Assembly: GCA_022828595.1 (NCBI GenBank) | Contig: JAKGHH010000005.1 | Coordinates: forward strand, 25,804,193-25,868,192 | Origin: Nelumbo lutea | Lineage: Eukaryota; Streptophyta; Magnoliopsida; Proteales; Nelumbonaceae | Length of the DNA stretch: 64,000 bases | Direction of reading: 5' to 3' | Shown: positions 33,272 through 44,668 of the stretch, in pieces | Layout: the number at the start of each line of letters is the position of its first letter | How positions within the stretch are numbered: the first letter of the stretch is position 1 | The notes under the pieces: generated by a model | Databases searched by the model: none | Told to the model about the DNA's origin: nothing | What the model saw: the letters and a program-made list of their open reading frames with translations, nothing else | Made by a program: the position numbers and the translations under genes

Positions 33272-36200
33272 ATTACAACTTTAATGGTTACTAAAATGCT
33301 CATATTTGTATATTTAGTCCATATTTAATTGTAAGGGTTGAAAATGTAACTTCAATTATTAATTTACACGTCATTTAGTCCCTCTCATTAAGTTTTATAC
33401 ATAAGGTATTAACTCCCATTTTCTCTTATTAAATCCTATATTTAAGTTATTTTTCACTAACAAATGCTACTAATTAGATTTATGCCGATATTTTTAATAA
33501 TATAAACCCATATATGTTAAAACTGACTCAAAAAACAAAACCACTCTTTATCCAAGTGGTGGCTAAGCAATTCAACCATCCGAATCAAATTGATCAACCT
33601 ATGAAGTCATAGTTAGATAATAAAATTTTTTAAATAAAAATAAATATAGAAATTTACAATAATATAAAAAATTAGACAAATTTATGATATTTTTATTAAT
33701 TAAATTAAAAAATAAGTGCAATAAACAAGAATTACTTTTATTGATAATGAAAATGAAATACATAATTTAGAATTAACCAAAAACGAAATTACATTACTGT
33801 TCGACAAAGATCATAGTTCAATTTATGAGTCAAATGTGTTAACATTTAATGTCATAAATAAATAAATTAATTAATAAAATATAAAAATACAAAAATTTTG
33901 CAAAAAAAAATTCAAGCACATGTATAACATCACATAATTATAATATTAAACAAAAAGTAAGTGTGACATAGTAGAATTATTTTTATACAAAAAAATATAT
34001 AGAAAAAATTGAACATGTCTATAATTCTATATTTACACTACTATTACAAATATGTGTAAAATTGTGAAATTTTCTTTTGATTAAAATACTCATTTTTCAA
34101 TTTAGTTTCTAATTAGTTGTAGGATTTACATTGTAAATTGAACTATTATTTTTCACCTCATTTAATTCTCTCTATTTAAAACTTACTGTTTTTGATAAAG
34201 AACAAAAAAATGATACACTGAAAAGATAAAACATAACAAAATACTTGAAACTTTACAACTCGATCTGATCATCATCTAGTGAATTTAAAACTTGTATAAA
34301 TACAAGAGAAATAGACAATTTAATAGGTTATATGAAGAGAAACATTACACTTAACAATGACTCTAGAACATGTGCAAATGATACAATAATTATCATTATA
34401 TTTCATTTTTTATTAATTTTTTGAAAAAATTATTTTATAATTTTAAGTTTTTATTAATTTTTTTGGGAAAATTAAATGTTAAATTATTCATTTTAGTTTT
34501 TATAATTATAATTTTCTATTTTCTATCAATATTTTTGGGGAAATTTATATATTTAGTATTTTTATATAATAACTTTAAATTTCAAATAATAAATATGTTT
34601 TCATTTTTAACATATAATTATGTGTAAAATAAAATATATAAATCATTTAAGGTGATAAAATATATTATTTTTATAACATTTAGGGAAAATTAAATCTTAA
34701 ATATTTATTTCATTTTTTATAATTATAACTTTTAAATTTCATTAAAGTTTAAAAACAATTCAAAAGTAGTCAATATATAGTTTCATCAAGTTAGGCATAG
34801 ATATGCTTCAACATTAATATGTATTGTGGTATCGAATTGTATATATCCACCAATGCGATGTGATATGGCCCGATATAAAGACGTATCGTGCCAATATGCA
34901 CAACTTGTGGAATATATATGCAATCATGATGTATCCCATAACCATGACCATGATATGGATACGATACACGGGCAATGAAATATATATTAGCCAATAGCCA
35001 CTTAACTCTTCATTCTTCAAGTATATATACTATAATAACTAAAACTAGTGAAGTACTATGTACTAAGTATGGGGAAATTCACCCCTTACAGTTTGATTTT
35101 CAACTTCTAGTCTTATTAAGTTTTCTAATTAAATGGACTTTTTGAATTTTTTTTTTACTTAAATTGATAGATAAAGTAATAAATAACATCATAAGTTTAT
35201 GTCTAATGGTTTCAAGTGTTGAAACTTGAAGGAAGGTTAGTGTAAAGGTCGGGGGAGTTTTAAGTAATTATAATTTAGTCATTTTCTCACCACTTTCTCC
35301 ATTATATTGATATTTTAAGTAATTTATTTAATTAGTCATTTTTATTTTAATCAGATTTTAATTGTTTCCCCTAACTTATGACCACCAAAGTATCTTTTAA
35401 TTATATAGTAAAATTTGATATGAAGCATATAACATTAAAATAAGCATACATTATATTGGAGAAATAGCATTTTTTGAATTAAACGCTATAAAACATTTTT
35501 AACTAAAAAACTAAATTCAGCATAAATGAAAACATGAAATGCATAATATAAAAATTCTAGAATCAAAACATAGGGTTAGAGAAACTTACTTCTTTAGGAT
35601 TGCAAGCAAAACAAACTCATGCAGTGGTCTATAAAACAAAGAGAATCTGTATAAAAAGATTATTATATAATAAATTAAAATGAAATTTTTACTAATTGCG
35701 CAATACTAATGTAATATAACTATCAAATGTTACTAATATGTTTTTATCTTTTATGCAAGTAAAAATCTATTACAGTAAAAAAGGTACCATTATGTTTTGT
35801 TATAAAGTAGTCATAAATATAATTTATCATTAACATTTTATTAATAATATAAACCAAGGGATTATTTAGTCATTTACTAATTGTTTAATCTTTTTAATGT
35901 GCTTCATTTTTTAATAATTGTTTAATCCCTTTTATTAATTATGTAACCTTTTTATTTCTTTTATCAATTTATTAATTCTTTAACATAATTAATAATTATT
36001 TAATAATTCTATTACTTTGCTAATTATTTCATTTGTTCATTTTATTAATTATTTAATCATTTAAACTAATTGTTTAACTAATTTTTTTATTTATTTTAAA
36101 TTTATTAATATTTACTTGTACCAATCAAAGGGTTGGTAAATTTACCCATAGTCAATAATTAGTACATGACTATTAATTCATCATTTGAATTGATATGGAC

Positions 36201-36331
36201 ATGTTTACCCCATACTTATTGTAAAACATGTTTGATATTTACCTCTTAACTCATTGTAAGAACATGTCTTCCAAATACCAAACATAATTAATTTAAATCT
36301 ATAATGGATAGATGATTATGGGTTGGAATAT
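33272..36331. other. AT-rich intergenic block
   Basis: About 3 kb of highly AT-rich DNA. 33510-33600 may be a fragment of the TGTTTTAAAAA MITE family (AAACTGACTCAAAAAACAAA), and 34790-35000 has GATATGG/CGTATCG-type sequence resembling the GATACG-rich MITEs. No coding motif on either strand; the small ORFs are low-complexity Phe/Leu/Ile reading of AT-rich DNA. Confidence 0.55.
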
Positions 36332-36640
36332 TAGGGGTGCATGTTGGGTGGATTGGGCTGGGTTTATGATCAACCTAGGCCCAACCCTAAAATTTGGGCT
36401 TAAGGCTCAATAATCCAGGTCAAGCTTGAGTTTTCCAACCTAAAATGGCTCACATTGTAATTTGATGCACTCGGGTTAGGTTTGGGCTCGGGCTAGGCTC
36501 AAGTTAGTCAATGAACCCACTCTAAAACTATACATATATGTATATTTATGCAAATATGTATACATATATGTAAATATGTATGCAAAATTTAAAAAGTACA
36601 AATAGCCTCAAGAATGTTTATGTAATATTTTTAGGACAAA
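36332..36640. mobile_element. Truncated hAT-like repeat
   Basis: Starts TAGGGGTGCATGTTGGG then GGATTGGGCTGGG-type sequence as in other hAT MITE left ends here, followed by a TATATGTA-rich run. No right terminus or TSD found. Confidence 0.35.
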
Positions 36641-36759
36641 ATTTACCCCTCTATATTTAAAATTATTGATAAAAAATGAGGGCAAATCGGGTAACTGATT
36701 ATTGAAAATGGTATAGGTCTCCTGAAGCTAATTAGTAACTACAGTGATTAAGAACTTTT

Positions 36760-38013
36760 TGTTGGATTTTAATCTTATTAGAGATTAAACCTAATGGATT
36801 GGTCAATTATATGAAAAAATACACTTGCATATATATTTTGAAAAATAGCTTTTCTTTTATTAAAATCACTTTTTAACTTGTCCCACATTGGAAAATTACA
36901 AGAATAGTTTTGGGTTTTTTAATAGGAGTTGATTTACACATTACACTCCTTAGATATAAAAATGAGAGTATAGAGGCTTGCTACTGCGCAACGCATGTGC
37001 ATGCGTGTGTGTGGCACAATGAGGCGCTTTAGAGGCTTACTTTGTTCACACTTCGCGTGGCTCGCAAAGGGCGGCTTTGGCTTTTGGTGCAAGGCACATC
37101 AACGGTCACGATTTGATAAGGTGTGATCAAGAGGCATCATTCAATGTTAACAGTCATTAACTGTTAAATACCTTTTAACAAAAAATTGTGATTGTTCAAG
37201 GAGTCTTTTCTGAACCGGCACCTTCCTCTACTCCATGATTCTTTAGAATTTATTTAAGGAGCGTGAACCAAGCATTTGCACACAAATTTTGAAAATTACT
37301 TTCTCTCTCTCTCTCTCTCAATCCGGTTTATTATTGTCTCATAAAATGTTTCTTCGGAGACTTTTCAACTTTGATGGTTGCAAATTCTCGCCCAAGGCTT
37401 TGTTGTATCTTGGGAATGGATTTGCCTATAACTCAATAGAAAACTCAATGGAACTGAGTGAGAGAAAATAACGTTCTAAAGATAATGTCTTCAGACACGC
37501 CTCAGAACTTCTCCTCTAAGTTAGGAATGGCAACGGGGCGGGGGTCATATTCCCCGTCCTCGACCCCGATTATGAAATTAACCCCCGTTGGGGATAAAGT
37601 TTGTCCTCCATCCCTGATCCCTGATGGGGATGGGTTCCCCACGGGGACCTGAATCCCCAGTTTTTTTTGAATAACAACATTTATTTGAAAAATAAATTTA
37701 CTTAAAATAAATAAAAATTTTAAATTATAAATAATTTTTTAAATATGTGATATATATAATATAAATAATATATATAATATAAATAATATAATAATATATA
37801 TACATAATCTGGGGCGGGGGCAGGGCAGGGACCTCAATCCCCATCCCCGACCTCGACCCTGTTTAGGGATTCCTATTAATTCCCCTCCCTGTCCCCGCCT
37901 CGCCAAAACAATCTCCATCCCCGACCCCATCGGGTTGGAGAAGTCGGGTCCCCATCAGGGATAGAGAAAATTGCCATCCCTACTCTAAGTTTTAGTGACC
38001 CCATTTACCAACA
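36760..38013 (+). mobile_element. Solo LTR (family S), split by a hAT MITE
   Basis: Starts TGTTGGATTTTAATC and ends TTTACCAACA, with an exact 5 bp TSD CTTTT (36755-36759 and 38014-38018). Removing the MITE at 37522-37982 plus one copy of its TSD gives about 785 bp. It matches, inverted, the solo LTR at 58960-59672 along its length, including GTCCCACATTGGAAAATTAC and TATAGAGGCTTGCTACTGC. No internal region, PBS or polypurine tract, so it is a recombined solo LTR. Confidence 0.9.
37522..37982. mobile_element. hAT-like MITE, 461 bp, exact 8 bp TSD
   Basis: Ends TAGGAATGGCAACGGGG and, inverted, TAGGGATGGCAATTTTC. Exact TSD CTCTAAGT (37514-37521 and 37983-37990). GC-rich arms (GGGGATGGGTTCCCC-type) flank a TATATAATATAAATAATA core. 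It sits inside the solo LTR. Confidence 0.92.
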
Positions 38014-38018
38014 CTTTT

Positions 38019-38558
38019 AAATGGATAAGGTGTTTGGGAGAAATATTTAGAACAACCATTTGATATAAAAAAATCAGTAAGTTAGAAAAGAGCACTACGT
38101 CTAAAGTATATATTTCTGAGTAGAATGCTTCGATGACTAAAAAGTTGCTTGGATTCAACGCCCTAAGGGCGGTTTCACCGGAAGGAAGAAATTCATTAAA
38201 AGATGTACGAAAGTTCATGCATAACAGAAAAAGAATTTCTTCCTGAAAGAAAAAAAAAATTAAAAACAAACATGAGTTTGTGGTCTTTTTATTTTTAAGT
38301 TTTAACCATTAAATTAACTTTGGATGAAAACAAACGTGGATGGGTATTTAATTAACTGTATTTAATGGGTTTGTGGTATATTTTAATAGGTCCCACCATT
38401 TAAAAATAGATGTGATATAGGTATTTAATTAACTATGAAAAAAACATAAAGTTAAAGAGCTGTCTTTGAGAATGTTTGGAAGTGAAATTACTCACTTCTT
38501 AAATATTATTTCATGAAAAAATGGCGTTTCAGCCATTTCTTTGATGGATAGAAATTAT
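38019..38558. other. AT-rich intergenic, nothing recognised
   Basis: Spacer between the solo LTR and the next MITE. No gene seen. Confidence 0.5.
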
Positions 38559-38566
38559 AGTCGAAG

Positions 38567-38861
38567 CAGTGCTTTTAAAATTAGATCAGACCGGATGATT
38601 AGACCAGAAAAACTGAAAACTAATCATCCGACTGATTTTGTTTCACTTTAAAATCGTTTTTTTGGCCAAAAACTATTAATTTGGTCAATAAACAGTTAAC
38701 CCGGGCGATCAAACTGTTAAATTATTGATAAAGACAATAATTTTTGACTATTTTTTTTTTATTTTATTAGAGCAGACCATTCATTCAAATTGGATGGTCA
38801 GACCGTTCACCCGGAACCGGACCAGAACAGTTACCTGTCCGGTCCGATTTTAAAAACCTTG
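38567..38861. mobile_element. hAT-like MITE of the TGTTTTAAAAA family, 295 bp
   Basis: Ends CAGTGCTTTTAAAATTAGAT and, inverted, CAAGGTTTTTAAAATCGGAC. TSD AGTCGAAG / CGTCGAAG (38559-38566, 38862-38869; 7 of 8). GACCGGACAGGTAACTG-type sequence near the right end is typical of the family here. Confidence 0.8.
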
Positions 38862-38869
38862 CGTCGAAG

Positions 38870-40542
38870 AGGTTCTGAATAATAATAATAATCCATATTC
38901 CTATGGCATTAGTCAGCTCTAATTTCCTAATCATCACATCTAGACAATGTTCTATTTGACCATTCTATAAATCCTTAATTTCCAAGTCCAAGCATCTAGA
39001 ATCCAGAGTCTAATTCTTATCTTTTCACTCAAACAACAATAACATAAGCACTACCTAAACCCTTGTAGAAGTCAAAGAAAAAGAAAAAAAAAAACAGGAA
39101 AAACCCTAAACTATTGCCATCTCGATTGACTTTTGGGTTTTGGCCCGTGCAGACCCGAATCTCTCACTCATTGGTGAGGCCCGAAGTGGATGGTTAATCG
39201 GGCTCAACTTACAACCCGTGAAGCCCCAGGTCCAGCCCATTTCATTACCTCCCTCAATTACGCCATGTGTAGGCACAGCTAATGGGCATGCTAGGTGTTA
39301 TTCTCCCATGTTTTTTTGTCCTTTTATTCCATTTCCTTCAAAGTCTAATCCAGCTTACCTGTACTGACCATTTGCACCACTTCTAGCTTGTTTGACTCCG
39401 GATTCATACACACTCTGCCTACGTTTATTCACAACACATTACCTCCGTGAATTATGAACATCTCCCCTTGAAAAGTTTTTTTATATATGGCTGCGATATT
39501 ATGTGGAAAGACGTGGGCAGAATTTGTGTGAATAAGAGATCTGGACTCAGTTTGTAACGTTGGTCGAGAGAATCGTGGGTCGGCACTACTCGCTTTTGGG
39601 CCCCAAACATCCCCTACCAACGGCAACTGCCAGTTCGTTTTATTCCTTTCTTCGTTCCTCGGGGACCACCCAAACTGAACCCACCTAACCTAACGCCGTT
39701 AATATTCCGTCAACGATACCACCAACCCTCCCGACCGCAGGCGCAGTTTTCTAATCCCTTCTTGATAACTTGACGGCGACAAAGACGGCAGCGGTTCCAG
39801 GTCAAGAAAGCTGACGTGTGCAAGCTCCTGTAATCAGTGGCTGTGATTGATCTAGGATTACGATCTGAATGGATTTAAGTCTCACTTTCACATTTTAAGT
39901 AAAATCCTAGCCGTCGAATTTGGGGACTTCCAAGGTGAAACAGTTCACGAAATACGCTATCGAAGTGGCAAAGCTGTGAAGCGTGGTGAACAAATTTCGA
40001 ACGTTACCTTGGTTGCCACTTGCAAGTAACGACAAAGCTGCGTAATTAATTTAACTAATAAATTTAAAATTTGGATTTTTTGAAAATTTTCTGGAAGGAA
40101 TACAAAGACGAGACGAGACGAGACACTCAAAAAACATTAGCTTTTTCTTTACTGCAATATAGTGGGACCCACAAACAGAGGAACAAGTGGGGGCCACAGG
40201 AAGCAGAGAGAACAGGGAGAGCCGCTCTTACGTGCCGATGCAGTGAACGGGGAGTGCGACCGGCAGCGGTGACGACTGACGACACCGCTGAAACGGCAAT
40301 GGTTAGAGCCCAGAGGCGTGGGTCCCGCCAGGAGGATTAGTACGAGCTGGCTGACAGACTGGTCCCTTCCATATACAACGCAAATTTGCAACGTCTCCAC
40401 AAAACCCTTCGTTTTTAAGCCCCTCTCTTTTCCCTTCTCTGACCCCAATATCACAATTCACAAACCTCCCTCTTTCCTCTCTTTCCTCTCTTTCCTCTCT
40501 GCTCGGTCGCTCGGTTGCTCGCTCTACAAGTATTTGGTGGTG
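38870..40542 (+). promoter_or_regulatory. Upstream region and 5' leader of the patellin gene
   Basis: Immediately upstream of the ATG is a pyrimidine-rich leader with CTTTCCTCT repeated three times (40469-40500), typical of plant 5' UTRs. TGACGTGTG at 39812-39820 is a TGACG/ACGT-core motif that could bind bZIP factors. No convincing TATA box was found; ATATACAA at 40372-40379 is the nearest AT-rich candidate. No TE terminus is seen between 38870 and the gene. Assignments other than the pyrimidine leader are tentative. Confidence 0.4.
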
Positions 40543-42611
40543 ATGGCTGAAGTAGCTGAAACGAAGGCACACGCGGAGGAGGTGGTGGGGGAGAAGACGA
40601 CAATAGAGAAGGAGGCACCGCCGGCGCCGGAAGTAGCGGAGGCGGTGAAGACTGCGGCGGTGGTTGAAGAGGTTGTCGAGGCCGAGAAAGCGAAACCTGC
40701 TGAGGAGGTGACGGTTACTGAATCGGTTTCGTTCAAGGAGGAGAGCAACGTGGTTGCCGATCTTCCCGAGAATGAAAAGAAAGCTCTGGAGGAGTTCAAG
40801 CAACTCATCCAGCAAGCCCTCGAGAAGCACGAGTTTACTTCTCCGCCTCCCCCGCCGGCGCCAGTGAAGGAAGAAGAAAAGAAGGAAGAGCAAAAGAACG
40901 AAGAAACTAAAGACGAAGGGAAGCCGGCGGAAGAGAAGGCTGTTTGTGCTGAGGAGGTAGCTCCGGCGGATCCAGCAGAAGAGAAACCGGCTGAAACTAC
41001 TGAACCTCCGAAGGTGGAAACGGAACCGGAACCAACAAAGGAGGCAAAAGCGGGCGAGAAGACTGAAACTGTGTTGGTTGTTGAGGTGGTCGAGACAGTC
41101 ACGGCTACCGTCGATGATGAAGGCGCTAAGACTGTTGAAGCCATCGAAGAGACCGTCGTGGCGATCTCCTCTTCTTCTGCTCCGGAGGAGCCAGCGGAAG
41201 CCGAAAAAGCAGCCGAAGAAGCCCCTGCTGCCCCGGCTGAACCAGAGAAGAAAGAGGAAGAAGTTGCTGCCGCGCCACTTCCACCACCCGAGGAAGCCTT
41301 CATCTGGGGGATTCCGCTGCTCAAGGACGAGAGGAGCGATGTGATCCTTCTGAAATTCTTGCGAGCTCGAGATTTCAAGGTCAAGGACGCCTTCACCATG
41401 ATCAAGAACGCGGTTCGTTGGAGGGAGGAGTTCGGCATCGAAGCCCTCCTGGAAGAAGACCTAGGTAACGATTTCGACAAGGCGGTTTTCATGCACGGAG
41501 TCGGCAAGGATGATCACCCAGTCTGCTACAACGTCTACCAGAAGACCTTCTCCGAAGAGGAGAAGCGCAAAAATTTCCTCCGATGGAGGATTCAGTTCCT
41601 TGAGAAGAGCATCAGAAAGCTTGATTTCAGTCCCAACGGCATCAACACCATCATTCAAGTTAACGACCTCAAGAACTTGGTCGTGCCCGGACTTCTGGAA
41701 CTCCGTCACGCCCTCTACCTGCTCCAGGATAACTATCCAGAGTTCCTCGCCAAACAGGTTAATCCTTGTTCTTCTTCTCTTCTCTGACTGTTGATGATGA
41801 TAATACATGATAAGAGCTCGATTTAGTTGGTTTTGATTATTTTTTTCTGATGGTTTTGATTTGGGGATGTTTTAGATTCTGATCAACGTTCCATGGTGGT
41901 ACCTCGCAATCAATCGGATGATTAGTCCTTTCCTCACCCAGAGGACCAGGAGCAAGTTCGTATATGCTGGGCCATCGAAATCTACTGAGACTCTCTTCAA
42001 GTTAGTCAAGTTTCTGTTTTTATTTCCTCATTGAATTGGGTTTTCTGTGTACATGTTTATGGTCTTTTCTGATGGAATCTGTTAGTGGGATTGGCTTGGA
42101 TTGACTTGGCTTATGTGTTTGATTGTTCTTTAGATATATAGCTCCTGAGTATGTACCAGTTCAGTATGGAGGCTTGAGCAGGGAGGGTGAAGGTGAGTTT
42201 ACCACCGCTGATACCGCTAGCGAGATTACCATCAAATCGGCAACTAAGCAAACTGTGGATTTCCCTGTTTCTGAGGTGAGATGGATCTTTTTCAATCTGT
42301 GTTTGAGTAGTTTGATTTTTGAATCCTTTATGTTAATTGAGATTATTGATTTGCAGGCATCCCACCTGGTCTGGGAGGTTAGAGTTGTTGGGTGGGATGT
42401 TTCCTATGGCGCTGAGTTTGTACCAAGCGCCGAAGATGGATACACTGTGATCGTTCAGAAGTCGAGGAAGGTTGCTGCTTCCGAAGAACCAGTTATCTGT
42501 AACAGCTTCAAAATTGGTGAACCAGGCAAGATCGTTCTCACCATTGACAACCAAAGCTCTAAGAAGAAGAAATTGCTATACAGGTCCAAGACCAAGCCGT
42601 CCTCAGATTAA
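40543..42611 (+). CDS. PATL: Patellin (Sec14-GOLD phosphoinositide-binding protein)
   Basis: Four exons: 40543-41757, 41876-42000, 42134-42275, 42357-42611; all introns are GT-AG and the joined frame encodes 578 residues. Residues 1-245 are an acidic, Glu/Ala/Val/Pro-rich, probably disordered arm. About 250-305 is a CRAL-TRIO N-terminal helical part ('DVILLKFLRARDFKVKDAF'). About 306-455 is the Sec14 lipid-binding domain ('VCYNVYQKTF', 'INVPWWYLAINRMISPFLT'). About 485-578 is the GOLD domain ('LVWEVRVVGWDVSYGAEFV') with a basic C-terminus. Domain order and length fit plant patellins (about 490-680 residues), peripheral membrane proteins that bind phosphoinositides and act at the cell plate, in plasma membrane trafficking and auxin/stress responses. 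The ATG at 40543 is chosen because 'MAEVAE' matches patellin N-termini and GTGATGGCT is a fair plant start context; an in-frame ATG at 40318 would add 75 unconserved-looking residues. No disabling mutation seen. Confidence 0.95.
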
Positions 42612-43229
42612 ATTGTCTCCACAATTAGACGGTTCTACTATGCAATCAATTAAATGAACTCAAAAGGCAACATAAGGAAAAGAACAGTGGAAAAGCCCAA
42701 GATACTTGTTTTATCAACATCGATTTACAGTGATTAAAGGTCTGGGTTGGGTTGTTTTTGTTCAGAAATGATACAGTTTCTTTCTTTTATTTTTGGTCCT
42801 ATTTAATTTAAGATTAATTTTTTTTCGGATTTTTTTTGTTTTTTTTTATGATAAGTGGATTTGGTCTTGGTTTGTGTGATTCAACCATTAGGTGTGGGGA
42901 AAGAAAGGAGCTCTATTACTTATGTGACTATAAAATTTCTGTGTACATTATGGTCTAAATGAATCTCTGTTTGGTTCTTTATGACTTATTGAATTTATTA
43001 TTAAAAGCTTGTGTTATGTTTTTTTATATATGCATTATTCATAGACCCATGAACGTGTACTTTCTTATTTTTCATTTGAATTCAAGAATAAATTCGACTA
43101 CAGAACTACTCCATAACCGTAAAGAAAGGAAATCTGCTGCTATCATTGGACATGATTTTCCATGGCTGCCTTCATTTGTTTTAATGTTCTTCATAATCCT
43201 TTTTCGCAGTTAAAAACTCAGTGTTCAAA
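42612..43229 (+). other. 3' flank and probable 3' UTR of patellin
   Basis: T-rich downstream sequence without an obvious single poly(A) signal. The transcript end is probably within a few hundred bases of the stop. No other gene seen. Confidence 0.4.
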
Positions 43230-43272
43230 GGAGGTAAATCCTTAAAATAAGGAATGCCAAATACAGCCCTAG
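43230..43272. mobile_element. Fragment of Tourist-like MITE end
   Basis: AATAAGGAATGCCAAATACA followed by GCCC is the inverted equivalent of the left terminus at 12216 (TGCATTTGGCATTCCTTATT). Only this end is present. Confidence 0.45.
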
Positions 43273-43712
43273 TTGGCTTGCCAACTGAACTCTGAGAAGA
43301 CTGGGTTTGCCTGTGGGGAATGCCTAGTTGGCTTGGATATGGTGGGTTGACTGAGTTGGCTTATAAGGAATGTTTATTTGGAATTGTGTTGGACGGGGGA
43401 TGGCGGGTTAATAGGTTTATTAGTAACTGCCTCTGCCCGGCTTAAATTAGGGGGGTGTTAAACAACATGGTTGGTTTTGTTTTTGACAACTGCTTCAACT
43501 TCCCCTGAATTTTGATCTCTCAAGAGACTTTCGCTATACATTAGAGAAATATACTCTCAAAAGACTATGCATTAGAGAAATATCTTTGAATAAAACCTCT
43601 TTCTCTCCTCTGTCATCAAGTTGATTAATTTTGTTTTTGCATTGATATTATTATGTCTTATGTAAGGGTAGCTTTGTGATTTTACACCCTTTTCTCTACC
43701 TAAATTAACTAA

Positions 43713-43841
43713 GGCTGTGTTTGTTTTGAAAGAAAAAGTAGGGAAAGGAAGGAAAATGTAGGAAAATCTCTAGAAACCTTGTATAGGCTTCTATATATTT
43801 CCCTTCCATTCCCTACCTTTTCCTTCAAAGCAAAGATAGCC
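43713..43841. mobile_element. Tourist-like MITE, 129 bp
   Basis: Ends GGCTGTGTTTGTTTTGAAAG and, inverted, GGCTATCTTTGCTTTGAAGG. TAA flanks both sides (43710-43712, 43842-43844). Same family as 61078-61166. Confidence 0.8.
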
Positions 43842-44062
43842 TAAAGGAATCAGTTTGTGCTTTTCTAAAGTGTCATGCAATCAGTTTAAGGGAGGTTAAT
43901 GTAGTTATCAAAAGTTCAAATGATTTTGGAGATTAGATCGAACACAATGGTTGTGTAGTGGGCTCTATAACCAATAAGCGCATATGGCTCACAACAACTC
44001 AATCTCTCATTAGCAATTATGGTTGGCATGGGGTTTTTGTTGCCCAATATGTTAGACCAAAC

Positions 44063-44668
44063 TAGAGGTGTAAAGTGGGTCATGTGAGCGGCCTGTGCAA
44101 AGTGTAGGCTGTGCTGTGCTACCCTATGGACTATTACGGGCCATGCTGCCTTTCCCGGTGAAAATTTTGGGATCGGCCTGGCACAGCCTATGGCCCGTGC
44201 TGTCGTGCTATGTCGCGGGCTGGGTTGACACATGGGCCGAGTTTTTTGTTAGGTCAGGCCATACGTTGGGCCAAAGTTATTTATTTAAAAAAATTGACAA
44301 AAAACTTAAAATTTTAATTTTATATGAATTGTGTATACAATTGCTTATATATACAATAATTAAATAAATTAGTGTAATAAAATTAAAAAAATTATTTATT
44401 TTATTAATATATTATATGTTATATATTATTATATAATTATAATTTATATAATATTATATAAATATATATAAATAATATATATGGGCTGGGCTGTAGGAGA
44501 TACGACCCGCTCAGTCGTGTCATGTCATGCCAGCTCATGGACCTAAAACCCCAGGCCCAACACGGCCCGTATGATCGTGTCGGGCCTGGCATGGCCTGCG
44601 GGCCATCGTGTCGGGTCGGTCCAAGTTCATGTCAAGCCGTGGGCGGCACGATCCGATTTACATCTTTA
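44063..44668. mobile_element. hAT-like MITE, no TSD found
   Basis: Ends TAGAGGTGTAAAGTGGG and, inverted, TAAAGATGTAAATCGGATC. GC-rich arms containing GGGCCATGCTGCC and CGTGTCGGGCC flank a TATATAAT core, as in the other hAT MITEs here. The flanking 8-mers do not match. Confidence 0.5.

Noticed and set aside
40318..40542. In-frame N-terminal extension of patellin from an upstream ATG
   Set aside because: It reads through a pyrimidine-rich leader, gives Ser/Phe/Leu-rich sequence unlike patellin N-termini, and the ATG at 40543 has a better context. Kept only as an alternative.
40524..41507. 327-codon open frame antisense to patellin exon 1
   Set aside because: It is the mirror of a GC-rich, Glu/Ala/Val-rich coding exon (Ser/Ala low-complexity on the other strand) with no domain or splice evidence.
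44063..44668. Confident hAT insertion with TSD
   Set aside because: Ends are inverted and hAT-like but the flanking 8-mers do not match, so it was kept only as a low-confidence MITE.
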